Assembly: GCF_900115265.1 (NCBI RefSeq)
Contig: NZ_FOVU01000014.1
Location: 49,227 to 113,226 of the forward strand
Direction: 5' to 3'
Length of the DNA: 64,000 nt
Source of the DNA: Bradyrhizobium sp. Ghvi
GTDB taxonomy: Bacteria > Pseudomonadota > Alphaproteobacteria > Rhizobiales > Xanthobacteraceae
The notes beneath the pieces are model-generated. The model ran no database searches. It was given only the letters and a program-made list of their open reading frames with translations, and had not been told where the DNA came from. Each line of letters starts with the position of its first letter. Positions within the stretch are counted from its first letter, which is position 1. Position numbers and translations under genes: made by a program. Below are positions 35,734 to 44,813 of this stretch, piece by piece.

Positions 35734-36594
35734 TTGAGTTCGTTCCTTTCGATGCCCCCGGCGCTCTGCGTTTAACGATATGACCGCGAATTGCTGTATC
35801 TGCCGCACAACATGCCTTGGAAAGAAATGGATCTAATCGCACGCTGCGTCAGATTGTGGATCGCGCAACTTGCCATGCACTGCCTCGACCCAAATGCTGG
35901 GCCTGACAGTGGTCCCTTCGCGCAGATGCGTCTTCAAACACGATCCGTTCGTGATGGGCCTAGGATGGACGCAATGCCGCGAGCTGTTTGGCTCTCACTG
36001 TCGCTGACTAGCGGCAGATTGAGGCCGCGCCAGCATGTCCCGTGCATGCTATTTGCAGAGTTCGGCAAGTGAAGATCGCTGATCGAGGATCCGCCTCAGG
36101 CCTCAAGCTCATTCTTCCGGCAGGACGGTCGTGCCACCGCTTGCAATCGCGAGCGATGCGGCGATGATCGATCACAGGCCTGGATCGCTTTGGCTCAGGA
36201 GCTAGCACAGGTGTGGCACGATGTTCCTCAAGCTCAACCTCGATCGCCGGATTTCAAAGAGCCGATACTGCTCTGCTTGACGAGGCGCTTGCTCAAAGTT
36301 GCGCAGCTCGTGCCAGCTCAGGAGAGAAAAAGGTATCGTTTTCCTGGCGCTGGGCAATATTGACCCGGCTGACCGTCTTGTCGCCGACTTGCACCGGATC
36401 CACATGACTGGTCTAGGTCACCGGAAGAGCTGCATAGCCGACAGTCGCCGCGAACGTGCTCGTCTTCAGCGGGGCTGAACATGAGTGGAGGAAGGTCTGC
36501 TCCACCACGCTCTGCCCCAGTGGTCTTTCCGTCGCATAACGTCCCCAGCAGCCTTAGCGAGCCAAGCTCATGTGGCAGTAGAGGTTCAAGCGCC
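35734..36594. other. No supported gene
   Basis: Several frames of 60-95 codons overlap without motifs. It holds the promoter region of the outer-membrane protein gene at its left end. Confidence 0.35.
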
Positions 36595-36822
36595 TTATTG
36601 CTCGGCCGGTCGCGCCAGTTCAGCCCGCAAGTTGCGTATCGCCTCGTTTGCCAGATTCAAAGTATTGCGTTCGCCCCTCTTTATCGAAGACTCAAGGAAA
36701 GTGCATAACCGGCTATGGAGGATCGTCTTGCGATTATGCGCCAGCAACGGGTCCTTCTCAACAAAGCGCCAGGCCTTATCAAATGCGACGCTCACGATAG
36801 CATCTTGCATCTGCTGATTCAT
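36595..36822 (-). CDS. Small helical hypothetical protein
   Basis: A 75-residue protein with GGAG about 10 nt before the ATG. It is almost wholly helical and charged (MQDAIVSVAFDKAWRFVEK, then LANEAIRNLRAELARPAEQ) with two conserved-looking Trp/Phe positions. I recall no named family. Composition and start signal make it a convincing small gene. Confidence 0.55.
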   Translation of the reverse strand: MNQQMQDAIVSVAFDKAWRFVEKDPLLAHNRKTILHSRLCTFLESSIKRGERNTLNLANEAIRNLRAELARPAEQ

Positions 36823-37498
36823 CTCAACACTCCACGCCGTCCTGATACAAGGAAGTACCTAGGCAAAAGATTACCCGGCGTCTGTGGCTTGTCCCAGCAA
36901 GTAAGACATCACAGCCGCAGTACGCTCGGACATCGAGTTGCTCCCGATGCTTCAATGAATTTATCGAGCTTCATTGAAGTTCCGATGACCCGGAATGTCG
37001 TGTTGCCAAGCGCATTCGAATAATTCTGAAGCGGTCGAAACCAGCTCGCCTTCGCGCGGCTTCATTGCGGAAGTGCTCTTGTTCTGTCGCTATCAGTGAA
37101 TAATTGAGGCTGTTCTTCCTGCAGTCGAAGGATCGGACCATCCCATCACGGCTAAAAGCCGAACATGAATGACAATGGATCACGGTCGCTGTTCGTAGCA
37201 AGATGCGTTTATGGGAAACGTGTGGCGTTTTCCGGCCGTTACTTGTTTGCTTTCTGACATGTGTCCACAGGTCGTCGTCCTTTGCTCGCCTTGCACGGCC
37301 TACTGCGCTCCATGCCGGCTCCAGCTTTCGAACATCGTGGCGGACAGTTGTGACATGGAAAGTCGGCGGAACCGGCGCGCTTACGAGAAGGTGAGCCAAC
37401 AAACGCCAAGTCGTCGATCCCTGGTGCGAACGGCTGTAGCAGTCAGCCCAGCGACAACGCGATACGCGCGCCATCGGCAGAAGAAGCCAAATTAAATC
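36823..37498. other. No supported gene
   Basis: Only overlapping short frames; nothing assignable. Confidence 0.35.
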
Positions 37499-37876
37499 TC
37501 AGTCCGCCGCTGCACGTGACAGAATAAGCTTCGCGAGCTTCAATTGGTTGGCGGGAGTTCGGAGGACTGCGGGTAATGCCGCCACGGCCTGATCGAAAAG
37601 GCGTCCCAAAATCTGAAGGTCTTCTGGGTAGTAAACGCCACGATCTCGCGACAGTCGCCTCGTGTGCTGGCCGCCACCGCCGCCCGCGGTTCTCGTCTCG
37701 CCGAACTGGCCGAGCTCCAGTTCCGCCGTAATCATTTGGTTTGTCAGGGCGTTTAGCAGCCGGATCGCTTCGAGCTCATTGCCTTCTTCGCGTATGAGGG
37801 CGGCCACGATGTCGAGTTGGAGCTCGATGCGATCCTCGAGGTCCTCTGAGCGTGAATTGGAAGGGTCAAGTTCCAC
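37499..37876 (-). CDS. Small protein of a Bradyrhizobium-type paralogous family
   Basis: 125 residues from a GTG at 37876 (VELDPSNSR) with GGAG upstream; longer frames exist but are not protein-like. The N-terminal part is an acidic helical region (EDRIELQLDIVAALIREEGNELE). The C-terminal part reads GVYYPEDLQILGRLFDQAVAALP followed by an RTPANQLKLAKLIL segment. The same C-terminal domain recurs in the 69-residue protein at 44044 (GVFDPEELSVLGCLYDSAV...), so the two are paralogues. Function unknown. Confidence 0.65.
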   Translation of the reverse strand: MELDPSNSRSEDLEDRIELQLDIVAALIREEGNELEAIRLLNALTNQMITAELELGQFGETRTAGGGGGQHTRRLSRDRGVYYPEDLQILGRLFDQAVAALPAVLRTPANQLKLAKLILSRAAAD

Positions 37877-39712
37877 GGTGTTTGCTCCAAAGTAGTGAAA
37901 TGCAGGAAGCAGGCTGGGTAATGGTTGTGTCGTGCCTTCCCGTTCGAAAGATGGCAGACGTGGCGATACAACGAATGGCTGCTGCAGAAGGCAAGGTGTG
38001 CACGCACGCTCCCCCAAGGAAGAGGATGGCAGGCATGTGCCGCGAAGGACCGCAAAGGCGATCGATTAGAGAGCGCTGCGAAGCGTCATTTGATTCGAAC
38101 GTCGATCCGGGCCAGCGCATCGGACAATGGCAGTGACTCCAGCCAGCAGCGACACCGTTGATGACAGTAGGATAAGAGGTGTGGCCCGAACTGCAGCGCG
38201 ATTGCGCGTCTCCTGACATAGGGATCCAAACATGACTGGAGCACTCGCCAGGCAGAGTGCCATAAAAAGCGCTTGGCGCTGGTCGAAACTGTTGCTGAAG
38301 GCGCGTTGTCAATCGATCCAGACCGGTCTCCTCATCTTGCCAGAAAATTACGGCCCAGCCCATGCCAGGCGACCTGGAAATAAGATCCGCTACATACGTT
38401 TGCGGTTTCTCGCTGCATTCGTCGACAGGCGACGCCTGGCCCGGTGAGAGTGTGGATTGGCTCCTGGAAGGTGGGCGCGCTAAGAGACGAGACCGGCAGT
38501 TCGCGCACGTCCGTCCGTCGTTCCGCTGGTGATGTGAGGATTGCTGAGAAGGCATAACCGGAGCTGGATATGCTCGAAGAGCGCCGGCGCTTAGGATGCC
38601 ATAGGGTGACGCCAGTCTGTTCGAAATGGGTGTGGAAGCTGCCCGCCGACGAAGACCGAGAACGCGAGCAGAGTGAGAACCCACGATCACACGACTTACG
38701 CGGGTGGGCAGAAAGATCGCAAGGCCGGTCTCATGACAGAGATCGACATCAGTGCCTCGTCCTGTCTGGAGGACCTGTGGGGTGCATCTACCGTCGTCAG
38801 GTAGCTGACCGCACTTTGTTTGAAAAGCACGACAGCGTCGGATTCTCGGCGCTGCCCGCGAGGTCAGGGCAAAAAGTCCAGCCCGCACCGGCGTAGAGGG
38901 CAGTTCGCCCCTCCGAATTCTATGCAGCACACGCATTTACCTTCGCCAAACAGTATGCGTGCGAGTCGATCTTCTTGCAGGGCCTTAGTATGATTGCAAA
39001 AGCTGACGCGCCAACGTGATAAATTACAGGCCAGGCGTTGCGATTAGCCATCCGACCGCGTTTGCGCCGGAGCGTCGATTCGAAACATTGATGGTTGTCG
39101 TTGGCAATGCAGCCACGAGAACCTTGAGTCGCCTTGCGACCATGCTGAAAGCAAAATGGGCTCATTGCTCACACGACATTCGTGAAATGTGCTTTCCGGA
39201 AACGGCGATCGACTTATGGGTATTTGGCTGAAATTGGTAAAATCGAAAGTGTTGATGGAATGCATCCAGCTCGTGGATTGCGCACGTGCGTAATCTCGTC
39301 CCCTGCATCGAAGCGGGTTAATTAGTTTTTCCCCGCCGTCTTCGTGCGGTGAGTTTATGGCCCTTTTAGGCGGGCCTGCTGATTCGTTGATGACCGGCCA
39401 TCATTGAGAAGACAGAAAGGCCGCAGCAGCTAGGTTGGCGAATATCTCTAAATTGGACGCCAGATGTCACTCAGCGCCCGGAAGAACGCCTCGACCCCCA
39501 TAAGGCGCAGAGAGGCCATGGAGTCTCGGTCGGCGACTATCCGCCAGCTCCGGCCTCCCGTAGATGCAGGATGAGCCTGAGCAACAGTGGGCCTTCATTG
39601 AAAAGTCCCAGATCGAGCGGACGAAGAGCGTTTGGTTGCGGATGAGTTGATAAACGTGCTTCGCAAACACTCCCTAAGCCAAAGCCCGCCTCCAAATAGA
39701 ACCTCCAGGCGT
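37877..39712. other. Long gene-poor stretch with a possible membrane-protein relic
   Basis: No intact gene is supported. On the minus strand at 38066-38263 a fragment with hydrophobic helices (FMALCLASAPVMFGSLC, then LILLSSTVSLLAGVTAIV) looks like part of a transporter, but its upstream frame has stops. The remaining frames are shadows. Confidence 0.35.
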
Positions 39713-40042
39713 TCAGATATCGCCGATTTTCTCCATCATAATGTGTACCGGACGACCCTCAACAATGAGCGTCTGTGGCTTCCCATCTGAGAAGTTGGCA
39801 GGCCAATCGAGCGTCAGGCTCCATCTGCTGTCTGCCGGTATTTGAGCGCCGGTCACGAGCGTTCCGCCGGTTGGCGCATATAGGTTGACAGTCCCCTTTA
39901 TGCGGCCGCCTTGCTCGATATAGGTGCCACTATAGCGAAGGTTTCCAGCGCCGACCCCGACGATCTTGCCGTTGCCGACATAGACGGTGCCGCCGCCAGT
40001 TCCCCCCATGCCGACCAAGCTCATTGCGTAAAGCGCGCTCAC
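39713..40042 (-). CDS. GrlR-like regulatory protein
   Basis: A 109-residue protein starting with GTG behind AGGGA. It matches the small GrlR-type beta-barrel: ALYAMSLVGMGG opening, TVYVGNGKIVGVGAGNLRYSG (the dGxixGgD-like strand pair with Tyr-Ser-Gly), GTYIEQGGRIKGTVNL and a hydrophobic closing strand. GrlR was described as a negative regulator of a type III secretion regulator in enteropathogens; related proteins occur in rhizobia without proven roles. Its presence near a T3 effector gene is suggestive only. Confidence 0.6.
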   Translation of the reverse strand: MSALYAMSLVGMGGTGGGTVYVGNGKIVGVGAGNLRYSGTYIEQGGRIKGTVNLYAPTGGTLVTGAQIPADSRWSLTLDWPANFSDGKPQTLIVEGRPVHIMMEKIGDI

Positions 40043-40244
40043 AACGAAGATTCCCTACGAACGCGGGGTATCATGTGTCCGAGTAAGAGGAAGCGCAGTC
40101 AGAAACGTCGACGGCTTGATCGCTGGCGTTGGGGCTGACGATCGCCTTTGGCCCAGGGCAAACGACAACCAAGATCGCGACCAGCTTCGGATAACCTCTC
40201 TGCGTCGGTCTACTTGCCAAGCATACGATCTCCCAATGCAGACA

Positions 40245-41276
40245 CTATCCGCCAAAGCTTTCGAGAATCTCAGCTTTGATTGCAGTTGCGGTGTAGAGGG
40301 AAATCTCCAGCGGAAGGTTTCCGAATGCAAGCTGGCAAAGCAAGTAGTTGGCACCTGCCTCTTCAATCTGGTGAAGAAGGAGCCGCCGGACGGAAGCTGG
40401 CGTTCCAACGACGCACAATTCGCTCTCAAGTGCTGCATCGAAGGTCAGCGGAAGGGCGGGCGGTGTCGGAGTGGCATTCAGCTCGTAAAGAAACTTAAAG
40501 CTCTCCAGCCACCGCCGATACGCAGATTCGGCCGCCACACGAGCGTCATGGTCAGATTTTGCAATCACGACCATGCGGAGAAGCCCGAGAAATGGCTCGC
40601 GGCCGTGTGCGGCTGTATTGTGGGCGCGATGTGAGCGGTAGGCGTCCGTAACTTTCCGGACAACACAGGCCGGGCCTATGCACGCCAGATTGGCGCCATT
40701 TGCAGCCGCCCACTGCGCCGACTCAGGCCGATTGCTCGCAATCCAGGTAGGCGGATATGGACGTTGATGAGGCCTCAACGTTAATGGCACCTCGGTCAAC
40801 TGGAAGTGGTGTCCTTGATAAGAGAGCTGATGTCCCTTCAGCGCAATATTCAGGATTTCACTGGCTTCCGTGTAACGGCTTGGAGCGGCGTCTGCACTGA
40901 TGCCGAAATAACCCCATTCAATCGGCTGGGAGCCGCGGCCTATCCCGAGCTCGAGCCTGCCGCCGCTCAATTGGTCAAGCATGCAGATCTCTTCGAATGC
41001 GCGCAATGGATGATACAGGTTGAGCAACAGCACGAGCGGACCGAATCGCAATTGTCGGGTGCGCTGCGCGAGGCTGGATAGAAACAGGTTGGGCGAGGGC
41101 CCTCTGCCATGAGGCGTGAAGTGGTGTTCGGCCAGGTGATAAGCGTAGAAGCCCAGGGAGTCGCAGACCTCCGCCAGCTCGAGACGATCTTCATATTGTC
41201 GTGTGGCATCTTGGCCGTCGTCATCCAAATGGTCGAAAATGCCGCACCTTAGTCTTGAAGGAAGGCCACTCTTCAC
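40245..41276 (-). CDS. Luciferase-like (LLM) flavin-dependent monooxygenase
   Basis: A 343-residue TIM-barrel enzyme of the bacterial luciferase superfamily: AEVCDSLGFYAYHLAEHHFTP near the N-terminus, LGPLVLLLNLYHPLRAFEEI-type strand-helix, LSGGRLELGIGRGSQPIE binding the flavin phosphate, and YQGHHFQL further on. These enzymes use reduced FMN and oxygen to oxidise small organic substrates; the substrate is not predictable. It stands alone, downstream of the binding-protein gene on the same strand but 290 bp away. Confidence 0.85.
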   Translation of the reverse strand: MKSGLPSRLRCGIFDHLDDDGQDATRQYEDRLELAEVCDSLGFYAYHLAEHHFTPHGRGPSPNLFLSSLAQRTRQLRFGPLVLLLNLYHPLRAFEEICMLDQLSGGRLELGIGRGSQPIEWGYFGISADAAPSRYTEASEILNIALKGHQLSYQGHHFQLTEVPLTLRPHQRPYPPTWIASNRPESAQWAAANGANLACIGPACVVRKVTDAYRSHRAHNTAAHGREPFLGLLRMVVIAKSDHDARVAAESAYRRWLESFKFLYELNATPTPPALPLTFDAALESELCVVGTPASVRRLLLHQIEEAGANYLLCQLAFGNLPLEISLYTATAIKAEILESFGG

Positions 41277-41566
41277 TCGATCAATCTCCGATTATGGGTC
41301 AGATGGCGAGTCCTGCTTGCTTCATGCCGTCGCGATCAAAGAGTTATCGTTCCTCATTCGACCGCTTAGGCCGTTTTCTCTTTGGGGGCGTCGATCCGAG
41401 CTTGCGCCGTGGGAGAGAGCCAGGAGAATGCGCAATGTGCGGTCCGGCCGCACCCTTGATAGACGCTTCCCGAAGCGCCCCCAAAGCGAGCACGTGCTCT
41501 ACCAGAAGCATCGTTAGCCGCTTCAGAGGTCGTGTGCCTGCGAGCCAGATCAGCTCGGCACGGCTA
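41277..41566. other. No supported gene
   Basis: Short gap between the monooxygenase gene and a small membrane-protein gene; nothing identified. Confidence 0.3.
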
Positions 41567-41719
41567 CTATTTGTCTATCATCGGACGTAGCGTCTCCGTC
41601 AGGTCGACATCGGGTAGCTCTGCGAGCGCTGCAACAAACGCGCAAAACGCTCCGAAAGCTGCAAGTATAAGAGAGCTTGCGAGTATGGCTGCTCCAACAA
41701 CCTGAGTGCGTCTCATCAT
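41567..41719 (-). CDS. Very small membrane protein downstream of the binding-protein gene
   Basis: 50 residues from the first of two adjacent ATG codons. One strong membrane helix (VVGAAILASSLILAAFGAFCAFV) is followed by an acidic tail (LPDVDLTETLRP). It starts 40 bp after the stop of the binding-protein gene, so it is probably co-transcribed. The ribosome-binding site is weak. No family is recognised. Confidence 0.45.
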   Translation of the reverse strand: MMRRTQVVGAAILASSLILAAFGAFCAFVAALAELPDVDLTETLRPMIDK

Positions 41720-41759
41720 TGGTATCACTTTGGGTTTGCAAAGACAGCCTTGACGTCCA

Positions 41760-42872
41760 TCAGTTCTGCTCGACAGCTTCGACACGGCCGTCTCGCCAGC
41801 GGTAAACCAGAAAACCAGGAGCCCCGTTGTCTCCCTTTGCATCGAACCGGACAGGGCCAATCACGGTATCGATCGGCCGCGAACGAAGTGCGCTGGCGAC
41901 GCGCGCAGCATTGAAGGAGCCGGCCCGGTTCACCGCCTCTGCCCATGCTTGCACGGCTGCATAGGCGTAAAGCGTGTATCCTTCAGCGGACTGGTTGGAC
42001 GCTTTCAGTCCGGCCACCACGCCGGCCGCATTAGAATTCCTGGAGGGGTCCGGCATGAAGGTAAACAACGTGCCGTTTCCAGCGCTGCCTGTGATGGCCC
42101 AGAATTCAGAGGTCATCAACGGATCGTTCGCCATGACCATGAGCTCCGCTCTTGCTTCTGACGCCTGGCGTACAAACAATCCGATTTCGGTATGATAGCC
42201 GCCGATATAGGCGACGCGCACCCGATCCTTCTTCATCCTTGAGACCAGCGCCCTGTAATCCTTTTCACCGGCTACATAGCTTTGGCGAATGACTTGTTCA
42301 CCGAATGTCCGAAGCTGTGCTTCAACGACATCGGCGATACCCTTGCCTGCGGTACTCTTGTCGTCGAGCACTGCGATCTTCTGGTTAGGGAAGTTACGGT
42401 GAAGGTATTCTGCGGCAGCGATGCCCTGTTGGTCGTCGCGGCCGCAGATCCGAAAGACAGTCTTAAGGCCGCGTTCTGTCAGCTGAGGATTTGACGAGCC
42501 TGGTGACACCTGGATGATGCCTGCTTCGGCGTAAATCTCGGACGCTGGGATCGACGAAGAAGAACAAAAATGGCCAACAACCAACCGGACCCGCTCTGTT
42601 GTGAGCTTATTCGCGACTGCGACAGCTTGCTTCGGGTCGCAGGCGTCGTCGGCGACACTCAATATCACCTTGGTATCGAGGAGTAGGCCAGAAGCGTTCA
42701 GCGCCTCGACCGCCGCAGCCGTACCATCGCGCACTTGGGCGCCGAAGGCAGCGCTGCTTCCGCTCATTGGACCAACTACAGCAATATTGACCTCGGAGCC
42801 GCGCGCAACCGAGGCGAGGGCGCAGAAGAGAAGCGCTGTACTCGCGGCAGAAGCGTAACGTGCATTTAACAT
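41760..42872 (-). CDS. Periplasmic branched-chain amino acid-type binding protein
   Basis: A 370-residue protein; the ATG at 42872 follows GGGAG, preferred over one 7 codons upstream. After a signal peptide ending near SVARGSE the mature protein begins VNIAVVGPMSGSSAAFG, the LivK-type type I periplasmic-binding fold, with DDACDPKQAVAVANKL, VVGHFCSSSSIPAS and YVAGEKDYRALVSRM segments. Such proteins deliver ligands to an ABC transporter or to a sensor, but no permease or ATPase gene is near, so it is an orphan. A MerR-type operator like that of nolA lies 122 bp upstream, suggesting NolA control. Confidence 0.85.
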   Translation of the reverse strand: MLNARYASAASTALLFCALASVARGSEVNIAVVGPMSGSSAAFGAQVRDGTAAAVEALNASGLLLDTKVILSVADDACDPKQAVAVANKLTTERVRLVVGHFCSSSSIPASEIYAEAGIIQVSPGSSNPQLTERGLKTVFRICGRDDQQGIAAAEYLHRNFPNQKIAVLDDKSTAGKGIADVVEAQLRTFGEQVIRQSYVAGEKDYRALVSRMKKDRVRVAYIGGYHTEIGLFVRQASEARAELMVMANDPLMTSEFWAITGSAGNGTLFTFMPDPSRNSNAAGVVAGLKASNQSAEGYTLYAYAAVQAWAEAVNRAGSFNAARVASALRSRPIDTVIGPVRFDAKGDNGAPGFLVYRWRDGRVEAVEQN

Positions 42873-42993
42873 TGTAGTGCTCCCAATGCTCACCTGAAGT
42901 GAACCGTCTGCAACTATGATCAGAGTGCCTGTACGTCGAGGCTGTTTGCCAAGTGAAGCTTGGTAGGTCCGGCCAGATTGCGCCCACGGTAGA

Positions 42994-43025
42994 GCCTACA
43001 ATTTGACGTTACGTGCGGTTCAAGC
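42994..43025 (-). promoter_or_regulatory. NolA-type MerR operator/promoter (binding-protein gene)
   Basis: On the minus strand TTGAAC is followed by a 19-bp spacer containing GCACGTAACGTCAA and then TAGGCT. A long 19-bp spacer between -35 and -10 with a dyad inside is the hallmark of MerR-activated promoters. It matches the elements at 43939 and 46130. Confidence 0.65.
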
Positions 43026-43208
43026 CCCATTTGAAGGGAGCATCGATCAGTGCGTCAGGGAGATGCCGATCGGCAAGGTCATGACGGCTGTTCGGTTGGG
43101 TCCATAAACTGTCGGCCCGCATCAGAGCCGGCGATCAACCAAGCGCGATCGCCTTTACAGATTACTAGGGCCGATCGGCGATGCCGTACGGAGCCGACCA
43201 TGACGACG

Positions 43209-43922
43209 TCAATACGGCGGATCCTCTAACCCGCCAAGGGCGAGATCGAGATATTGCATGAGACAGGGATCCCAACCAGCCAAACTACGCGGAGCGCTTA
43301 GTCTTGCAAGGACCTTCAGGATCATCGAAACGCGCGAATCGGCGCCAGCGATTTCGCTGATCAGCAAGCGTGCTGCAACTGCGACAGCCTTTGCCCGTTC
43401 GCCGCAAGGATTCTCACCCCGATCCATACAATCGCGCAGGTCGTCGCGGATCCGCCGCCAGCGCTCCTCGCGATCTGCAGCTAACTTGCAGGTGCATGCG
43501 GACGTCTGATTACGCATCTCGACCCGCGACATGGCATTGAGGGTGGCAGGCAGCTCATCCACACTTACCTGGACATCACTGTCGATGGTCATGTTGCGCA
43601 AGCGATCTCGCAGCAGAGTGGCCCGAGCGACTTGAAGTTCTATCCGCTGTAGATGTTTGCGCAGAAGGTCGGTGAGTGAGGTCGTGCCCTCCATAGCTTT
43701 ACGGATCTCGACAAGGGAGAAGCCAAGCTCACGTAGCGCACGGATCTGGTGAACCCGTTGCACGCTTTCGCGGTCGTACATCCGGTGGCCGCCGTCAGTA
43801 CGCTCTGACGCTGCAAGCAGCCCGGTGTGTTCATAATGATGCAGCGTGCGTACCGTTACTCCGGTCGCCTCTGCAAGTTCGCCAATGCGCCATCGACGCC
43901 TTCGTGGTGTAGCTTTGCTCAT
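43209..43922 (-). CDS. nolA: NolA, MerR-family nodulation regulator
   Basis: 237 residues from the ATG at 43922, equal to B. japonicum NolA. The N-terminal MerR helix-turn-helix is plain (RIGELAEATGVTVRTLHHYE, then GLLAASERTDGGHRMYDR), followed by a long dimerisation helix and a C-terminal domain with a CTCKLAADREERWRRI segment and further Cys residues. NolA controls genotype-specific and population-density-dependent nodulation and is needed for nodD2 expression in B. japonicum. Three products from alternative starts were described there; internal Met codons exist here too. No ribosome-binding site precedes the first ATG and the predicted promoter ends only about 9 nt before it. Confidence 0.93.
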   Translation of the reverse strand: MSKATPRRRRWRIGELAEATGVTVRTLHHYEHTGLLAASERTDGGHRMYDRESVQRVHQIRALRELGFSLVEIRKAMEGTTSLTDLLRKHLQRIELQVARATLLRDRLRNMTIDSDVQVSVDELPATLNAMSRVEMRNQTSACTCKLAADREERWRRIRDDLRDCMDRGENPCGERAKAVAVAARLLISEIAGADSRVSMILKVLARLSAPRSLAGWDPCLMQYLDLALGGLEDPPY

Positions 43923-43938
43923 GTTGTTCAATTTCAAA

Positions 43939-43970
43939 GCCTACAACCTGACGTCACGTGTGATTCAAGC
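43939..43970 (-). promoter_or_regulatory. NolA-type MerR operator/promoter (nolA)
   Basis: Minus-strand TTGAAT, a 19-bp spacer with CACGTGACGTCAGG, then TAGGCT at 43943-43938. Transcription would begin near 43931, giving a leader of about 9 nt before the nolA ATG. Position suggests autoregulation. Confidence 0.65.
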
Positions 43971-44043
43971 TATTTCAAAGCTTTAGCTGGATCGTCTTCC
44001 ACCCCAGCGCGAGAGTGCTGACTATCCTCAGAATGGCGAGGGA

Positions 44044-44253
44044 TCAACCCTGAGGGGAAATGGCGATCAACAAGTTTGTCAGGCATCCCAGTTGAGCCTG
44101 GGCAGCCGCTGTGCGCTCCAGGATGAGCTTGGCGATTGCTGTGCGGTTTTCCGCATTTTGCATCGATGGGGGTAGCGCGGTGACCGCACTATCATAAAGG
44201 CATCCCAGGACGGAAAGTTCTTCCGGATCGAACACGCCGTTGCATTGATCCAA
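44044..44253 (-). CDS. Small paralogue of the 37499 protein
   Basis: A 69-residue protein. GVFDPEELSVLGCLYDSAVTALP and the NRTAIAKLILERTAAAQ segment align closely with the C-terminal half of the protein at 37499-37876; a longer acidic N-terminus is missing here. It is encoded just upstream of nolA in the same direction. Function unknown; the repeated occurrence near nod genes makes it a conserved island protein rather than noise. Confidence 0.6.
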   Translation of the reverse strand: MDQCNGVFDPEELSVLGCLYDSAVTALPPSMQNAENRTAIAKLILERTAAAQAQLGCLTNLLIAISPQG

Positions 44254-44813
44254 CGTACAGCTCCTTGATTGTCATTGAGTCATGGCAGCGCAAGTCGTCA
44301 AGACGTTTGGCTGCGATAGGGCCAAAAGAAGTCAGACCGGCGGCGCGGAGCTGCGAAGATGCGATGTACTCCAGGGTGATGCCACAGGGCAACACGCGTG
44401 CGCGATGCTTGCTTCGACAGCGCTATCGATTGCGGTCATGTGCGTGATCGATGACCAGCACGGTAACGGTGCGTGATGGTACGACGCCGAGGAAGCCCAA
44501 GCGTCTCCGCTCATCGGGGGCCGCTACCAATTCAGAGAGTTGACGAGGACAGCACCAGCGCCGATTCTGCTGTATCGAGGCCGGTGCGCCCGGCGGCCGG
44601 TTGTCCCGGTCTCTAAAACAACAGTCTGAGCCGCCGCTGGCACGTCGAGCCTATTGCCAACGTGCGAAAGACCGACACAACGTCGTCATGCTTCCCGTCC
44701 GCTGCGACAATCTTATAGTACGACCAAGAATTCGAGCGGGGCGAGGCGAAATTGTCTGCTCTGAGACATTCGTCGACATACCTTGCGAAAATGGTTACGA
44801 AAACGGCGAGAGA
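44254..44813. other. No supported gene
   Basis: Overlapping short frames between the small paralogue and nodD2; nothing assignable. Confidence 0.3.

Noticed and set aside
37866..38936. 356-codon minus-strand frame
   Set aside because: Arg/Ser/Cys-rich, no motif or start signal, and it overlaps the start of a better gene at 37499-37876.
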